Below, in pieces: positions 1 through 12,576 of a DNA stretch of 64,000 nucleotides. Location: NCBI GenBank assembly GCA_900155495.1, contig FTLJ01000428.1:62001-126000 (forward strand), read 5' to 3'. Source of the DNA: Porogramme epimiltina (Eukaryota > Basidiomycota > Agaricomycetes > Polyporales > Polyporaceae). The translations under genes were made by a program, and so were the position numbers. The notes beneath the pieces were generated by a model that was not told the DNA's origin, did not search any database, and saw only the letters and a program-made list of their open reading frames with translations. Numbering within the stretch: the stretch's first letter is position 1; every line of letters begins with the position of its first letter.

Positions 1-311
1 AGGACGATGAGCGGTGAGTTGCGGGTATATTGCGAGAGTGTCCGCCGTTCGCTCATTTATCGTACAGCTTCAAGAAGCAGTTCTCGACCTACCTTGCGGA
101 CGGTGTCGGCTCCGAGGATATCGAGGAGATCTTCACCAACGCGTACGCGGCCATCCGCGAAGACCCTGCCTTCAAGGCCACCGACAAGGACCAGGATTGG
201 GCCGCGGAGAGCAAAAAGTACAAGGACGTCAAGCTCACTCACGCCCAGCGCAAGGCCCGCATCCAGGAGAAGATCGAGGCCTTCCAGGCAGAGCACGCCG
301 ACGACGAGTAG
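1..311 (+). CDS. RPL5: 60S ribosomal protein L5 (uL18), 3' end, partial
   Basis: Exons 1..13 and 68..311; the gene starts before the window. The intron 14..67 has a gtgagt donor and a tacag acceptor. The last exon encodes FKKQFSTYLADG, then a Lys-rich tail with AQRKARIQEKIEAF, and stops at 311. This matches the C-terminus of eukaryotic ribosomal protein L5, where a KKQF motif precedes an acidic helix and a basic 5S-rRNA-contacting tail. The protein works in the cytosolic large ribosomal subunit and in the 5S RNP during ribosome assembly. The 3' UTR has a short CA repeat near 360-372. The next gene, MED17, is convergent and its stop lies about 160 bases away. The identification is firm; only about a quarter of the protein is visible. 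Confidence 0.93.
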
Positions 312-472
312 ATTGCCGTTTTTGCTGTCGGGATGTTTTCCTTTGCATGTACTACTTCACGCACACACACACGCCGCCTATGACCCCAAAATTAGGCTAT
401 GCTATTGCCATGCTTTCATCACACATATTCATACACATGCGTGCGAATCATACTCGATAAGTTAAATCCTCA

Positions 473-2635
473 TTATCGCCCAAGGGATAGCTCGATGGTA
501 TGCTGCACCCATTCGAAAAGAGACAGCTGACCTCCTGGATGATACGCTTCAATGTGCGAGGGACGGTTGTCTCGTCCTGATCTCGACGACGAGCAAGAAA
601 TCGCCTCTCCCGTGAAGGTAATACGGAAATTCCTGTAAGACCCGGTTAAGTCTACATGTACACCTGGGTAGATAGGATAGCTTACAATATACAGCCTTGC
701 CACCTCCCGACGCTTCTACCACTGAGGAGATCAACGAACCACGTTCCGCTGACCCGCTCACAAAGCTCGGTCCCAATCTCGCATATCCGACTGAGCAGAC
801 GGCTGCTGATTTCGTCCACGAGTAGTTGTGACAGCTGTGAAATAGACGCGATGGGCAGCGTCGCCTGGGGCAAGTGGACGATGAGCGTCGACGGTGACGC
901 CGTAGTGAACCTCAGCGTGTGTCTGCACATGAGTGCAATGGTCGATATTTAGATCAACCGGTACCTTCAGAGGAAAACGTGCGCACCTGCCGTCGATGCG
1001 CAGTATCGCGTCGCCGCTGACGGGGCGCGCCTCGTCGGCGAGCAACGCGCGCGTGAGGACCTCACCGCCGTCCGCGACGGGGTCGTAGTGGACCTTGGTG
1101 AGCACGCCTGCGCCGCGGAGCGCGTCCACGACGCGGTCGATCTCGTCGCGCACGCGCTCCCAGAATTCACGGTACTGCAGCACGTCGATGATCGGCTGCA
1201 GCACCGGGGGCGGCGCGGGGGGCGGGGCCGGCGCGAGCGTGGGGGCGTTACCGGTACGGCTCAGGCGGGCGATTTTGGATAAGCGGTGCGCGCGGGCGAG
1301 GAGGACGCCGAGGAGGGAGTAGACGAGGTCGCATTGCGGGTCGGCGCTGGAGGGGTCGGGGGAGCGCAGGCTGTCGCCGTCGACGAGCTCGAAGCGGAGC
1401 TCCGTGTTTTGTGCGGCCTCGATGATGATGAGGCGTTGGAACACTTCTGCGGAGGCTGTGGGGAGGTTGCTTGCTTCTCGAATGAGGCAGGCGAAAATTT
1501 CCTGTTCTACGACTTCGTCTTGCGCGGACTTGAGGGCGCCGTCCAAAGACCCGTCGTCGAGGTCCGTAAGACGATTGTATGTCGTGCGCCGCGTGCCATC
1601 AGGTGCTGTGCGGGTTATTGACACGCGGAGACGTGTCCGCTGACGGTTAGGGAACTCGACCACGCTTCCGCCGCCGATAGTGGGTATCTGTCCAATGGCC
1701 CGTTGACGGAATTCGGCGGGCGCTGTGAGAGTCGCCGTGAACACGTTTCCTCCCCCGAAATCGAACAGGAACCAGACGTACATTCCTCAAGACCAAAGGA
1801 GATGAGGAAGTCTCTCGACGTCTTATCCGCGTCTTTGCCGGTAGCGGACCCCCGTGGTAGGGGCGCCGGGATGAGTCCCCAGTTACTTCTGCGAATTCTC
1901 AACGCGTCCATCCAGTACTTCTCGCCGGACGCGCGACTCTCTTCCATCTTCTGTGCCGCATTTTTGAAAAGGTCGGCGGCTGAGCGGAGCGCCTTGTCCT
2001 TGCCGCCAATTGTGAGTTGCGCATTGAACGCCTGCACAGACACTATGGGTGGAGGTTTTGTAACCACAGCCGCAGCGAGTGGGTTCGGCGGCAGAACAGA
2101 CGGTTGGGAGGGAAGCGACGACGACAGCAAGAGGTTGAGCATGTCTCTAGCCTGGCACATTTCTCCATACGCAGTGCTGTACTCAGTCAATTCATCCGAA
2201 CACTTCAAGAGTGTTCTGGACGCTCACTGAAGCTGATGCACGACCTCCCCCCGCATCTTGAAGAGCTCTTCTGGGGTCATGTGGTGAGGTCGCTCTGGCG
2301 AGGCTTCATCTCCGCGGTCAGCGTCGGGCTGCTCAGCGGCTTCCTCAGACTCGCGCGAGGCGGGGGGTCGCACACCCTTCTCCGCCTCAAAGTAGTCGAG
2401 ACCGCGCTCCAAGAAAATGCGTCTGAGCTTAGTGCCAACGGCGGCGGTGGGGTCTTCGCGCCTAGCAACGCCATGTAGCCGGGGCACGAGTGGGCAACTC
2501 TAACATGACTCACGGGCGATAGATGTGCTGCCCATCGGGGGCAATGTCTAGGAGCTCCTGTAGGGGCTCTCCGCTGTCGTCCTTGTAGGGGCGCTCGAGC
2601 GAAAGCTTGAGCCTCTTCCACGGGGGCTCTTCCAT
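473..2635 (-). CDS. MED17: Mediator complex subunit 17
   Basis: Six exons on the minus strand: 2514..2635, 2228..2461, 1782..2176, 987..1722, 686..922, 473..632, giving 627 aa. The N-terminus MEEPPWKRLKLSLERP, the motif EDPTAAVGTKLRRIFLERG, the block RSAADLFKNAAQKMEES followed by W-x4-LRIRRSNWGLIPAPLP, and GRWQGCIL near the C-terminus are all typical of fungal MED17/Srb4, a subunit of the Mediator head module that bridges activators and RNA polymerase II in the nucleus. The last exon uses acceptor ttacag at 633-634 after a cttaac branch site; this was preferred over an earlier acceptor because it keeps the longer tail ending in LFEWVQHTIELSLGR. MED17 and the following zinc-cluster gene are divergent and share a 0.4 kb upstream region. 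Confidence 0.92.
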
Positions 2636-3033
2636 GCTGGACCCCGATGATTGGGCGAGTCGAGTATGCAGGCAGGCCTGGGTCGGGACAAGGTTGTCGG
2701 AATGGCTGAGGGCGGGCGAACACGGAGAACACGATGATTGGAGACGGAGAGGGAGGAGCCGCGACTGGTCCGCGGGAGACGCTCCTTGTGCGCGTCCACC
2801 CGAGATCGGGACGCGTTTCTTACGTCACGTGGAAGACACAGGCGGCCTGCCAAGCGCCCAAAGATGAATGAAAGGCTTGCAAGTTGCAGGCGGCCGGAGG
2901 TCCCACTTCACCGCGCCGGTCGGAGCCCGAACTGCATCTCAGCCCTCTTCTGCCATCCTCTGCCACTTTGCCACACATATCCTTGCCCTCCGCTCTACCC
3001 TTCGCCCTTGCCGCACGCACCACGCCTGCCTCT
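2636..3033. promoter_or_regulatory. Shared divergent upstream region, MED17 / Zn2Cys6 factor
   Basis: About 400 bases lie between the start codons of two divergent genes. Pyrimidine-rich runs precede the zinc-cluster ATG at 3034. I saw no clear TATA box and no further gene. Confidence 0.5.
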
Positions 3034-5963
3034 ATGGTAAAGATTGCTTCGGATGCGTCTGGCGGCGCCACCCCCGCTAGGCGCAAGTCCGAAGACGAAG
3101 GAGACTCCTCACGAGCGCACAAGAAACCCAGGACCCGCGTTAGGCAAGCTGCGCTCCCGATTCTTCCTTCTGACTCACTTGCCTAATGGATCCTCGCAGC
3201 TACTCCTGTGGGGAGTGCCATCGCCGCAAGCAAAAGGTGCCCTTGCAATGCTTTACTCACCTTGCGCTGCTCTTGCTCATCTTCTTTCCAGTGCGATAGA
3301 CAAATCCCTTGCTCCCACGTGCGTGCTTTTGTCTCGCGCTAGTCAGCTAGCATGCTGACGCCCGGTTCCAGTGTATTGCCCGCAAAGTCCCCGAGTTATG
3401 CAAGTCCTATACCCCCGGCAAATCCGACCAGGATATCCATGTCCGTCTGGCCCGCCTCGAGCAAGTCGTCGAGGCTGCTCTTCCGCAATACTGGTCCCAG
3501 GGAAACTCAACCCCCGTCTCTGATGGTCCTGGCCCACACGACCGAAACAGGTCACTTTCGCCGATGGACGACGGGAACCGCTCCCAGGCCGAGGATGAGG
3601 ACCCAAGTGGGGGTATCTTCGAGAGCGGGACATGGTATGGAAAGAGTGCGTCAGGTCTTGTCGCGGCGCCCGCTGTATTGGAACAGGTGAGTGAATCTAT
3701 GCGAGAAGATAAGCGCACCGGCAAGCCTAATAGAACCACCTCAGCTACAGAACGTCATTCCCAGCCCTGCGAATGACGGCAGTCCGAACAGTAACCCTTT
3801 CTCCGGTGCAAACTCCCGCGGTCGCTTTCCAGAGGATCAAAAACCGAACCTAGCACCCATGGAGCAAAGCGCATCCGAACGCTTGCAGCGACTCATGCAG
3901 GACTGCGGCTACAGCACTGACCGCTTACAGAATATGTATGACGAGCTGCCTCCTCGCAAACTGCGCGACGAATTAGTGAAGTACTACTTCGACATTATGT
4001 ATGTGCTGGTTGCAGCTCGTTGAAGGCATAGCACTGACATTACCGATAGAAATTGGACCCGCTACCCGATATCTGAGAACGAATTTCTCCAATCGTACTC
4101 AAGCTTTGAGGAAAGATCCGCGAAACCGAATAATATCAGGTTCTTACCGCTCCTGTTCGTTGTGCTTGCCATCGCAGTCCGGTCGGCACCAGATCGTTTA
4201 GGTGGGACGGAACAACAACGGAAGACCGCTGCCTCACGGTATTACTGGTGTTGTGCGTCTCCGTTTTAGTTCGCGCGCCTTCATAGGCTAACAACTGTAC
4301 AGGCCGTCGTGCGATGCTCATAGTAGCATGTATTCAACCCGACTGTTTCGAAATTGTCTTGACCCGGATGCTGGTAAGTGCATTCCCTGATGCCTCTCAA
4401 TTGGCCCTTCACCTTCTTCCAGAGTGCACGCTTTCTCGTGCTCGATCGAAGGATGACCGAATCCTGGAGCCAATTGGGTGCCGCAGTCCGAATTGCTCAA
4501 GCGATCGGTCTGCATAGGGACGGTGCAGACATGGTTCGCGTCATTCTTGTGTATCATCGGACACTCTTAACCACCTCACCTCTAGGGCATGGAGCCGTTA
4601 CAGGTAGAACGGCGGCGCAGGATATGGTGAGTATTGTAGCTTGGCAGTTGGTTATGTGCACTCTGACCTGTCTGCTAGGGCTCACCTGTATCACGCTGAC
4701 CGTGCCATCGCTCTGGTTTTGGGGCGTCCTGTGGCTATCCATGATAGCTACACATCGACACGACCCCCGTCGAATATGGAAGAGAATTCTTACGACCCAA
4801 AGACATTTAAGAAGATCCTTCCACTCTCACAGCCTACCCGCACGACCTTCTTCATCATCAGGCACCAACTAGCGGTCATCATGGGCCACATCTCCGATTT
4901 CTTCCAGAGCGTTAATTCTTCAAGACACTACTCGGACGTGATCGATCTCGACGACGAGCTGCTGAATTGGAAGCAAAATCTCCCCCCGTTCTACTCCCTT
5001 GACCCTGACACGACCCTCGACCACTCACATCCTTATATTCCTATGCAGCGTTTTCTCCTCGTGACGGAGTTCTTGTTCGTCCGGATTTCGCTGCATCGAC
5101 CCTACCTCCTGCGGAAGCTCGATAGCAACAAGTATTCTCGATCACGGGATGCTTGCTTCGAATCCGCTCTAAAGGACCATCAAATTCGCCAGGAGTACAT
5201 TGCCATAATCACGCGCGAAGGTCGTGACCCTGCTGCTAGCGCATATCGGGAGTTCCAGGCGGCTATGATCGCAGGCATCTACGTCGTCCTCTACCCGAAA
5301 GGAAAGCACATGGACAAGATGCACCACCTCATCGACAACTTCCTCGAGCGCCACTCGCGGATCGGCGATGCGGACGTCATCACTCGTCGGGAGATCAAGA
5401 TCATTGAATTCCTCAGGAACAAGTCGTCCCAATCTGCGGGAACACCGGATACCTCCGCGAGTAGCACTGTCGTTCCGTCTCCTTACCGCGTCAATGGCCA
5501 CACCTCGCCCAGCGAACGTATCCCGAACTCCGCGGTCCCCCTCTTCACCGACTCGTCCTTCGCCTCCGTCGCCTCCGTTCCCCTTCCGTCCCCCCAGCGT
5601 GCGTTCGCGCAGCTCGCCCGCCCGCAGCAGGTCCAACAGCTCCGCCAGGTCCAGCAGCAAACGGACTCGTCGCCCCAGTCGGGGACTGGGAGCCCACAGG
5701 GCGAAGACGAGACCGCTCAGTCGCTGCTCGACGAGTGGTGCAACATCTTCAGCGGCGGACCCGCGGTCGACGACCAGCCGGGCGGAACCGGGCTTCCGTG
5801 GGCGACGCCCGGGCTCGTGGACCTGAACGGGTGGCTGGGCCCGAACGCGATGGCGACGTCGGTCTCCGGGGAGGGCACGTCGGCTCCCGCCGCTGTGGAC
5901 GGGTCGGACTGGAGCTACTGGGAGACGTTGGTCGAGCAGTTGCGTGGCGGGCCGGCGTCTTAG
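3034..5963 (+). CDS. Zn2Cys6 zinc-cluster transcription factor with fungal-specific TF domain
   Basis: Ten exons: 3034..3143, 3200..3236, 3292..3318, 3372..3686, 3745..3998, 4050..4252, 4303..4373, 4423..4533, 4586..4626, 4679..5963 (817 aa). The DNA-binding cluster has Cys40, 43, 50, 56, 59 and 68 (spacing 2-6-5-2-8), with the basic run HRRKQK. A dimerisation-like helix (RLARLEQVVEAAL) follows. The middle part is the fungal transcription-factor domain, with RRAMLIVACIQP, LGAAVRIAQAIGLHRDG, ERRRRIW and YLYHADRAIALVLGRP-like blocks. The C-terminus is Ser/Pro/Gln rich. Intron 3144..3199 appears to be GC-AG (donor gcaagc), and the cluster itself is split by two introns, leaving a 27-nt exon. The start at 3034 was chosen over an in-frame ATG at 2884 because the region between looks like leader. 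The target genes cannot be told from sequence. Confidence 0.88.
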
Positions 5964-7270
5964 TGGTGGGAGGCCGAGGTGCTGGAGTGGGGTGACCCCT
6001 TCGTTGTATATTATCGTTGCACTGCATATGCGTGCTTCGACGTGATTGTGCTTGTGATTGCTCTCTTGCTTTTAGTCTATTTAGATCATAGAGATTCAGA
6101 TTCATCCTACGTGACGAACCGCCATCTGTACGACAATGTTTGTCACCCCTTATGACCTGATAGGTGTAGCCCCACGTGTACGATGTTGTCTCGGACAATA
6201 ATTAATAGGTCCCACTAGGGCACCGGATATTCCCGCGCACCTGTGCTCCGTTTACGCAACGGAACGCGACCCGCCTCAAGATCGTCAGCCCGGCCCTTCG
6301 AGCCTCTCCAGGATCATCCGTAGGAGACCGGTAGCGGTTAACGTCGAGGTACGTCATACATAGCATCATGAACTCTAGACTGCTCACACGGAACGCCCAG
6401 CGAGCGCATTCCGAACGTCTCCCCTCCCCTAAACCCTGCGTTTCACCCACACCCGTTCGGCGCCATATCCAGACGTTGTCGACGCGAGGACCCGGGCACC
6501 GAGGGCGACAATCCCGGACGCCCCGGTCGAACACAACCACGGATCTGCGTTTCCGCTGCGGCTTCCGACGTCGGGTCCGACAGGGCCGACCCGGCGGTAG
6601 CTTCGACCGCGTGCTCGAAGCCCGAACTCAGATTCGGAAAACTCCATCCGCACCTTCTCCTGAGAGGCTTGGCCAGCCATCCCAGCATCGTTCCTCCGCC
6701 TCCCGAAGAGAGAGATCCGCGCAGCGGCGAAGACGGACTCCGGGATCGTCCCGGAGGAGGGGGGGGGCGATGGGAGGCAACTCCCGGCTCCTCCGCGCGT
6801 CCCGCGTCGGGACGGGTTCCCCGACTTCATCTATCTTCGGGAGGCATGTGCGCTCGCTGCTCGGTCGGGCAAGGTACACGGTTCGCTGCGCTCCGGCTCG
6901 CCGCGAACCTCGGCGCGCCCGGGATGGGTCCCAAAGCCCGAGTCCAAGCTGGGCCGCGGAGATCCCCCCTGGACAAGGGGCCGAGCCGAGATGCGTGGTG
7001 TTCCGTGCGTCGCTGGACCGCACGGCAAGCGCGCGGCAGCACTTTGGCATCGCGACGTTCGTGTGTGAGGCGGCCGTGGCCGTGACCGAGGTTGACTGAG
7101 CCTGGACCGTGAAAGGTGCCAGCTTGCGGTCGACATGCGTGCAGGCTGGCCGCTTTACCGTATCGTGCCCTCGAGCAACTGCAATGCCGCCTTGAGCGAC
7201 GTAGGTCCTACTCGCGCTTTCGGATGAAGTGCATGCACGGGTTATTCACGAGCGGAGCTAGCTAGGAGCA

Positions 7271-7291
7271 ATTCCTACTCATGGTAGGAAT
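7271..7291. repeat. Short inverted repeat (hairpin)
   Basis: Arms attcctac (7271..7278) and gtaggaat (7284..7291) are perfect reverse complements around a 5-base loop. It lies 30 bases upstream of the TATA box at 7321 and could be a dyad protein-binding site; this is inference. Confidence 0.5.
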
Positions 7292-7320
7292 CCGGGGGTG
7301 AGCCTCGGAGAATGGACCAC

Positions 7321-7328
7321 TATATAAA
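7321..7328 (+). promoter_or_regulatory. Consensus TATA box of an unidentified transcription unit
   Basis: The octamer tatataaa matches the eukaryotic TATA consensus on the plus strand. The first ATG downstream is at 7366 and opens only 23 codons (MSTTYFEDAQER...). A different frame stays open without an ATG from about 7362 to the TAA at 7559-7561. No recognised gene follows on this strand, so the element may serve a small or non-coding transcript, or be chance. Confidence 0.35.
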
Positions 7329-7553
7329 TTCGACTACACGCTTATCGAGGATAGATCCTAGGAGAATGTCGACGACTTACTTCGAGGACGCGCAGGAGAG
7401 AGTACTAGTGATCACACGCCATTTGTGTTCATCGTGAGGGGTATATCTAATTCAGCGTACGACTCGGAGGCGATACAACCAGTAGAAGCGACAGTGCAAG
7501 AGCCCAGTAAGCCGGAGTTTCCCCTTCAGGTACCACAGATAGAGCTAACACCT

Positions 7554-8698
7554 TCACAGTAACATAGCAGCAAGGAGAGGATACAGGGACGTCGCACCCA
7601 GATGACGGGAACCCCATCGCATCCGACCAGAATTATCAAGCCTGTTGTCGCCGTCAGGGGCCCCGGTACCCGCTCGCACGCAAGCTGCTGAACTGCATGA
7701 AGCGCGAGGGGAGGCAAGAGTACTTGAACCCGTGGACGCGTGGGGAGCATGCGGCTTCTTCGTCGAGGTGAAGATGCTCGCCGTTGGGACGAAGACGCCC
7801 TTGCCCTGGGTTTGAACGGAGTGTTGGTCTGTCGTATAGTGCGACTTCCGAGCGCTCTCAGTGTTACTAGCAGTAGTAGCATCAGGAGATGGTTGAGAGG
7901 TATCCGTCGGGCTGACGGAGCGCGTAGGCTTGGAGTGCTTGTGTGACCTAGTGGATTCTACGCTTTGCACAGAGGAGGTTTCCGCAGTCTCGCGATGATC
8001 GGTGCCGTCGATTTCCTTGTGTGCAGTTGTGTCTGTGTCATTCGCGCTGGTGCTGCCACTCCTTGGCCATGTACCGTCTTCGGACACTACTCGACCCTGT
8101 CCCCAAGGGATCGCGTCTCCATTCGATTGGTTCTTGTACTCGGGGGGTTGACTGTCTCCCGAAGGTGACGTGATCTGTATGTACGTAAATTAGATGTAGG
8201 ACAATATTGTGGGCGATTTTGCTTACCGCAAAACGAGTGGTCCACGTAGAATTCTGCACTTCGTCGCCGTTGGTAAACTGATAGGACGTGTGAGCGGATC
8301 ACGCAACCGTATATTGGCCGAAATGGTGAAATAGCATACCTGGTAGAAGTAAATGGCGGAGTAGGGGTCTACTTGAGGACAGGTCCAATTTAATGGGGAA
8401 AGCGTCTGATCAGTCCCGTCAAGACCAGATGCAACCGTCTGCAAACGAGACATATTGTTGTTCGGTCCCGTCATCAAAACTGAAGGCATTGGGGTCATCG
8501 ATGACCTTGCAGTGCGGAGGAATCACATGCGGACTCACAAATTGAGACGTTCTTCCAGTGCCCCGTTGTGTCTGCCTTCCACTGTATTTGGCATGTAGAG
8601 CCTGCTGCAAAGGTGTCTCCGGGACCCGGTGCGGTGGGTACGAAGTCGGCCCGAGCGACCGTAGAAGCTGTTGCCAGCAGCGCGAGTCCAAATAGCAT
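7554..8698 (-). CDS. Kre9/Knh1-type GPI-anchored Ser/Thr-rich cell-wall protein
   Basis: Four exons on the minus strand: 8539..8698, 8340..8479, 8227..8277, 7554..8174 (323 aa). The start MLFGLALLATASTVARA is a signal peptide. The mature N-terminal domain, with P-x-PGPGDTFAAGSTCQIQW, VSIFLMTG, TVASGLDGTD, WTCPQVDPYSAIYFYQF and TRFAITSPSG, is the conserved domain of the Ser-Thr-rich GPI-anchored membrane family related to yeast Kre9/Knh1. A long Ser/Thr/His-rich stalk follows, and the protein ends in a hydrophobic tail (SLYPLLAAMLL) fitting a GPI-attachment signal. It is expected at the plasma membrane or wall, in beta-glucan-related wall organisation. The first intron acceptor is ccttcag at 8480-8482, which restores the FLMTG motif. 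It is divergent from VPS24. Confidence 0.87.
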
Positions 8699-9094
8699 TG
8701 CGACAGCAAAGCAAAATGCGTAGAAGAGAATATGCGGAGAGGCCCAGCGCCGCTGGATAGGAAGTAGATAGAAGAAAGCAGTCAGGAAACGGAGTCAGAG
8801 TCTACAGCGAGCATTTTATCGACTTAGCAAGGCCGAGATGACAGCCGCATGCACCGGTCGATCGTAGTCAGCCTCGACAGACGTGCCGGCGAAAGTGGCA
8901 TGCTGACAGGATTAAGGTGAACCAGCGGCTGGCTCGCAACCGAAGCAGCTTCGAGTTGACGGCAGCGCGCCACAACACGGTGGGCATTCAAGTCACATGC
9001 ACCGTGTTCACGCGTCACACTCGCCACTGCCAAGGGGCATAGTCGGCTGCGCTTGACACCCATCACTGTTTTCGACCTCGTACGCCTTCCGACT
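8699..9094. promoter_or_regulatory. Divergent upstream region, GPI protein / VPS24
   Basis: About 400 bases between two start codons on opposite strands. No TATA box, repeat or additional reading frame stood out. Confidence 0.45.
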
Positions 9095-9967
9095 ATGCAG
9101 ACTATCAACCGTTTTCTCTATGGCCCCACTGCGGAAGAGAAAGTCCGTGCATGGCAGGCCAAGCTTCGCTCCGAACAGCGTACCCTCGATCGTGAGATGA
9201 GGCAGGTTCGGGACAACAACTCATGGCGCGTAATTGTCGCTCACTTGTCCGCCGTTTGGCAGCTCGACGCTGCCACGAAGAAAGCACAGCAAACGGTGAA
9301 GCAACTCGCGAAGAAAGGCGACACCAAGTCTGCGCGTATCATAGCGAGAGAGGTAGTTCGGAGCCACAAGCAGATGGACCGCCTATCGGTCAGTAAGGCG
9401 AGATTGGGGTCCATTGGCAACCAACTACAACAGCAGCTTGGTGCGCACGTTTCTGTTCCGTTAAGTTCCATCTCCCCATACGAGCATTGTCATACTGCAG
9501 CTATGGCCAAAGTCACCGGATCATTACAGAGGTCGACAGAGATAATGAAGCTATCCAACTCTCTTGTGAAGTTGCCCCAAATCAGTCAGACAATGCGGGA
9601 GATGAGTATGGAGATGACTAAAGTAAGCAGAATTCGCACTTCTTGAGGAGTCACCTGGTTGTTAAGGACGTAATACAGGCAGGAATTATGGAAGAAATGC
9701 TCGACGACACTCTGGCCATGGAGGATGACGAGGAGCTAGAAGAAGAGGCCGATGCTGAAGTAGACAAAGTGCTTTATGACCTTACAGAGGGCAAGCTTGG
9801 GCAGGCTGGAACCGTCAAGGAGGACCTCCCGGTATGTTTCCTGTCGATGTATATCCGCCACTATTCTCATCCACGGGTAGTCATTGCAGGATCAAGTGGA
9901 GGACGAGGAAACCGAGAGAGCGATGGAACAGTATCGGCAACAACTCAATGGCCTACTGAGTGGATGA
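9095..9967 (+). CDS. VPS24: ESCRT-III subunit Vps24 / CHMP3
   Basis: Five exons: 9095..9205, 9263..9440, 9501..9622, 9679..9831, 9890..9967 (213 aa). The N-terminus MQTINRFLYGPTAEEKVRAW, the basic helices with LDREMRQ, QTVKQLAKKGDTKSARIIAR and STEIMKLSNSLVKLPQIS, and the acidic C-terminal part (GIMEEMLDDTL, ending QLNGLLSG) are diagnostic of Vps24/CHMP3. The length equals that of the family (about 220 aa). It is an ESCRT-III core subunit on endosomal membranes that polymerises with Snf7 to make multivesicular bodies; the C-terminal helix should bind the Vps4 MIT domain. Four short introns all have GT-AG ends. Confidence 0.95.
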
Positions 9968-10285
9968 TACCCGATTGTGCACCCCGTGTTCTGTATCATA
10001 TATATTGTGCTTGTACGCTGTACCCTTTGGACGCTTTAGCTTAACATAGACGGACCTGTTCGTAACGCCGTTCGGATGAGCCTGCATCTTCGACTAGCAT
10101 GCCAAGGCCGAGTCTGGACCGATAATCGGGTCGGCTTCTCGGAATCTCGGACGAACCGGCCGCATCGGGCGAAGCGTCCACGTGGATATGCATCATTGAT
10201 CACGTGGAGGACGATGATTTCGCCCGTCTTCAACTCCGGCTGTGCCACCTCTCTCTCCTCCGTCGTCTCCCGACAGTTCGCAAAA
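9968..10285. other. Spacer between VPS24 and IDH2
   Basis: About 320 bases between two same-strand genes: VPS24 3' UTR and IDH2 promoter. The motif ccacgtggatatgcatc and a second cacgtgg around 10180-10207 give two CACGTG E-box cores upstream of IDH2; their use is unknown. Confidence 0.4.
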
Positions 10286-12058
<1,773 letters not shown>

Positions 12059-12576
12059 AGTCATTCTAGAACGCCCGCGTAGAATAGTGTATACCGCTTC
12101 TACACGCTATACCTGTAGAATCGTAGTTGGTTTTCGGAGAGCATATCATGTGAGGACGGAACTTTAAGCCTATTGTTGCGAGGCGACGCATGGCAAACAT
12201 AAGTAGGCCAAGGAGCTCCGCACAGCGGGGCGTATCAGTGACTAAGGGTCGTGGGAAAGGCATATAGCCGCGCTGTCTGTCCATATAGCTCTCTCCTGCT
12301 CGACGCCTCTCTCCTGCGACGATAAACAATCCCCTTCCGCGCCTACCCAGGCAACCACTCCCATAAACCCCCACTCGCCCTACAGGGCAAAGCCTACGTT
12401 TACGACTTATCACCCAACTTTGTGTAAGTGTCCCTGTATGCGTCCGTCTTGCCCCCACTCACATCAATCAAGTCTTCGTCACCTCCCGGATCCCCTCCCG
12501 AAAAGAACACAACCACAAAAACACTTCATAATCTTGGAAAATCCATTCTCTACGCGATCATCACGTTACGAACGAT
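12059..12576. other. Spacer between IDH2 and SSD1
   Basis: About 520 bases holding the IDH2 3' UTR and a CT/CA-rich SSD1 leader (for example around 12470-12550). No gene seen. Confidence 0.45.

Larger units (their letters stand above)
5964..7553. other. Gene-poor interval
   Basis: About 1.6 kb between the zinc-cluster stop and the 3' end of the GPI-protein gene. Long open frames around 6370-7100 on both strands are Arg/Ser/Pro rich, show no family resemblance and no splice-supported extension, so I do not call them. The interval does hold an 8-bp hairpin at 7271..7291 and a consensus TATA box at 7321..7328 (see separate entries). Confidence 0.5.

Noticed and set aside
6368..7099. 243-codon plus-strand and 140-codon minus-strand frames
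   Set aside because: Both are Arg/Ser/Pro-rich with no domain, no fitting introns and no third-position preference. I could not support either.
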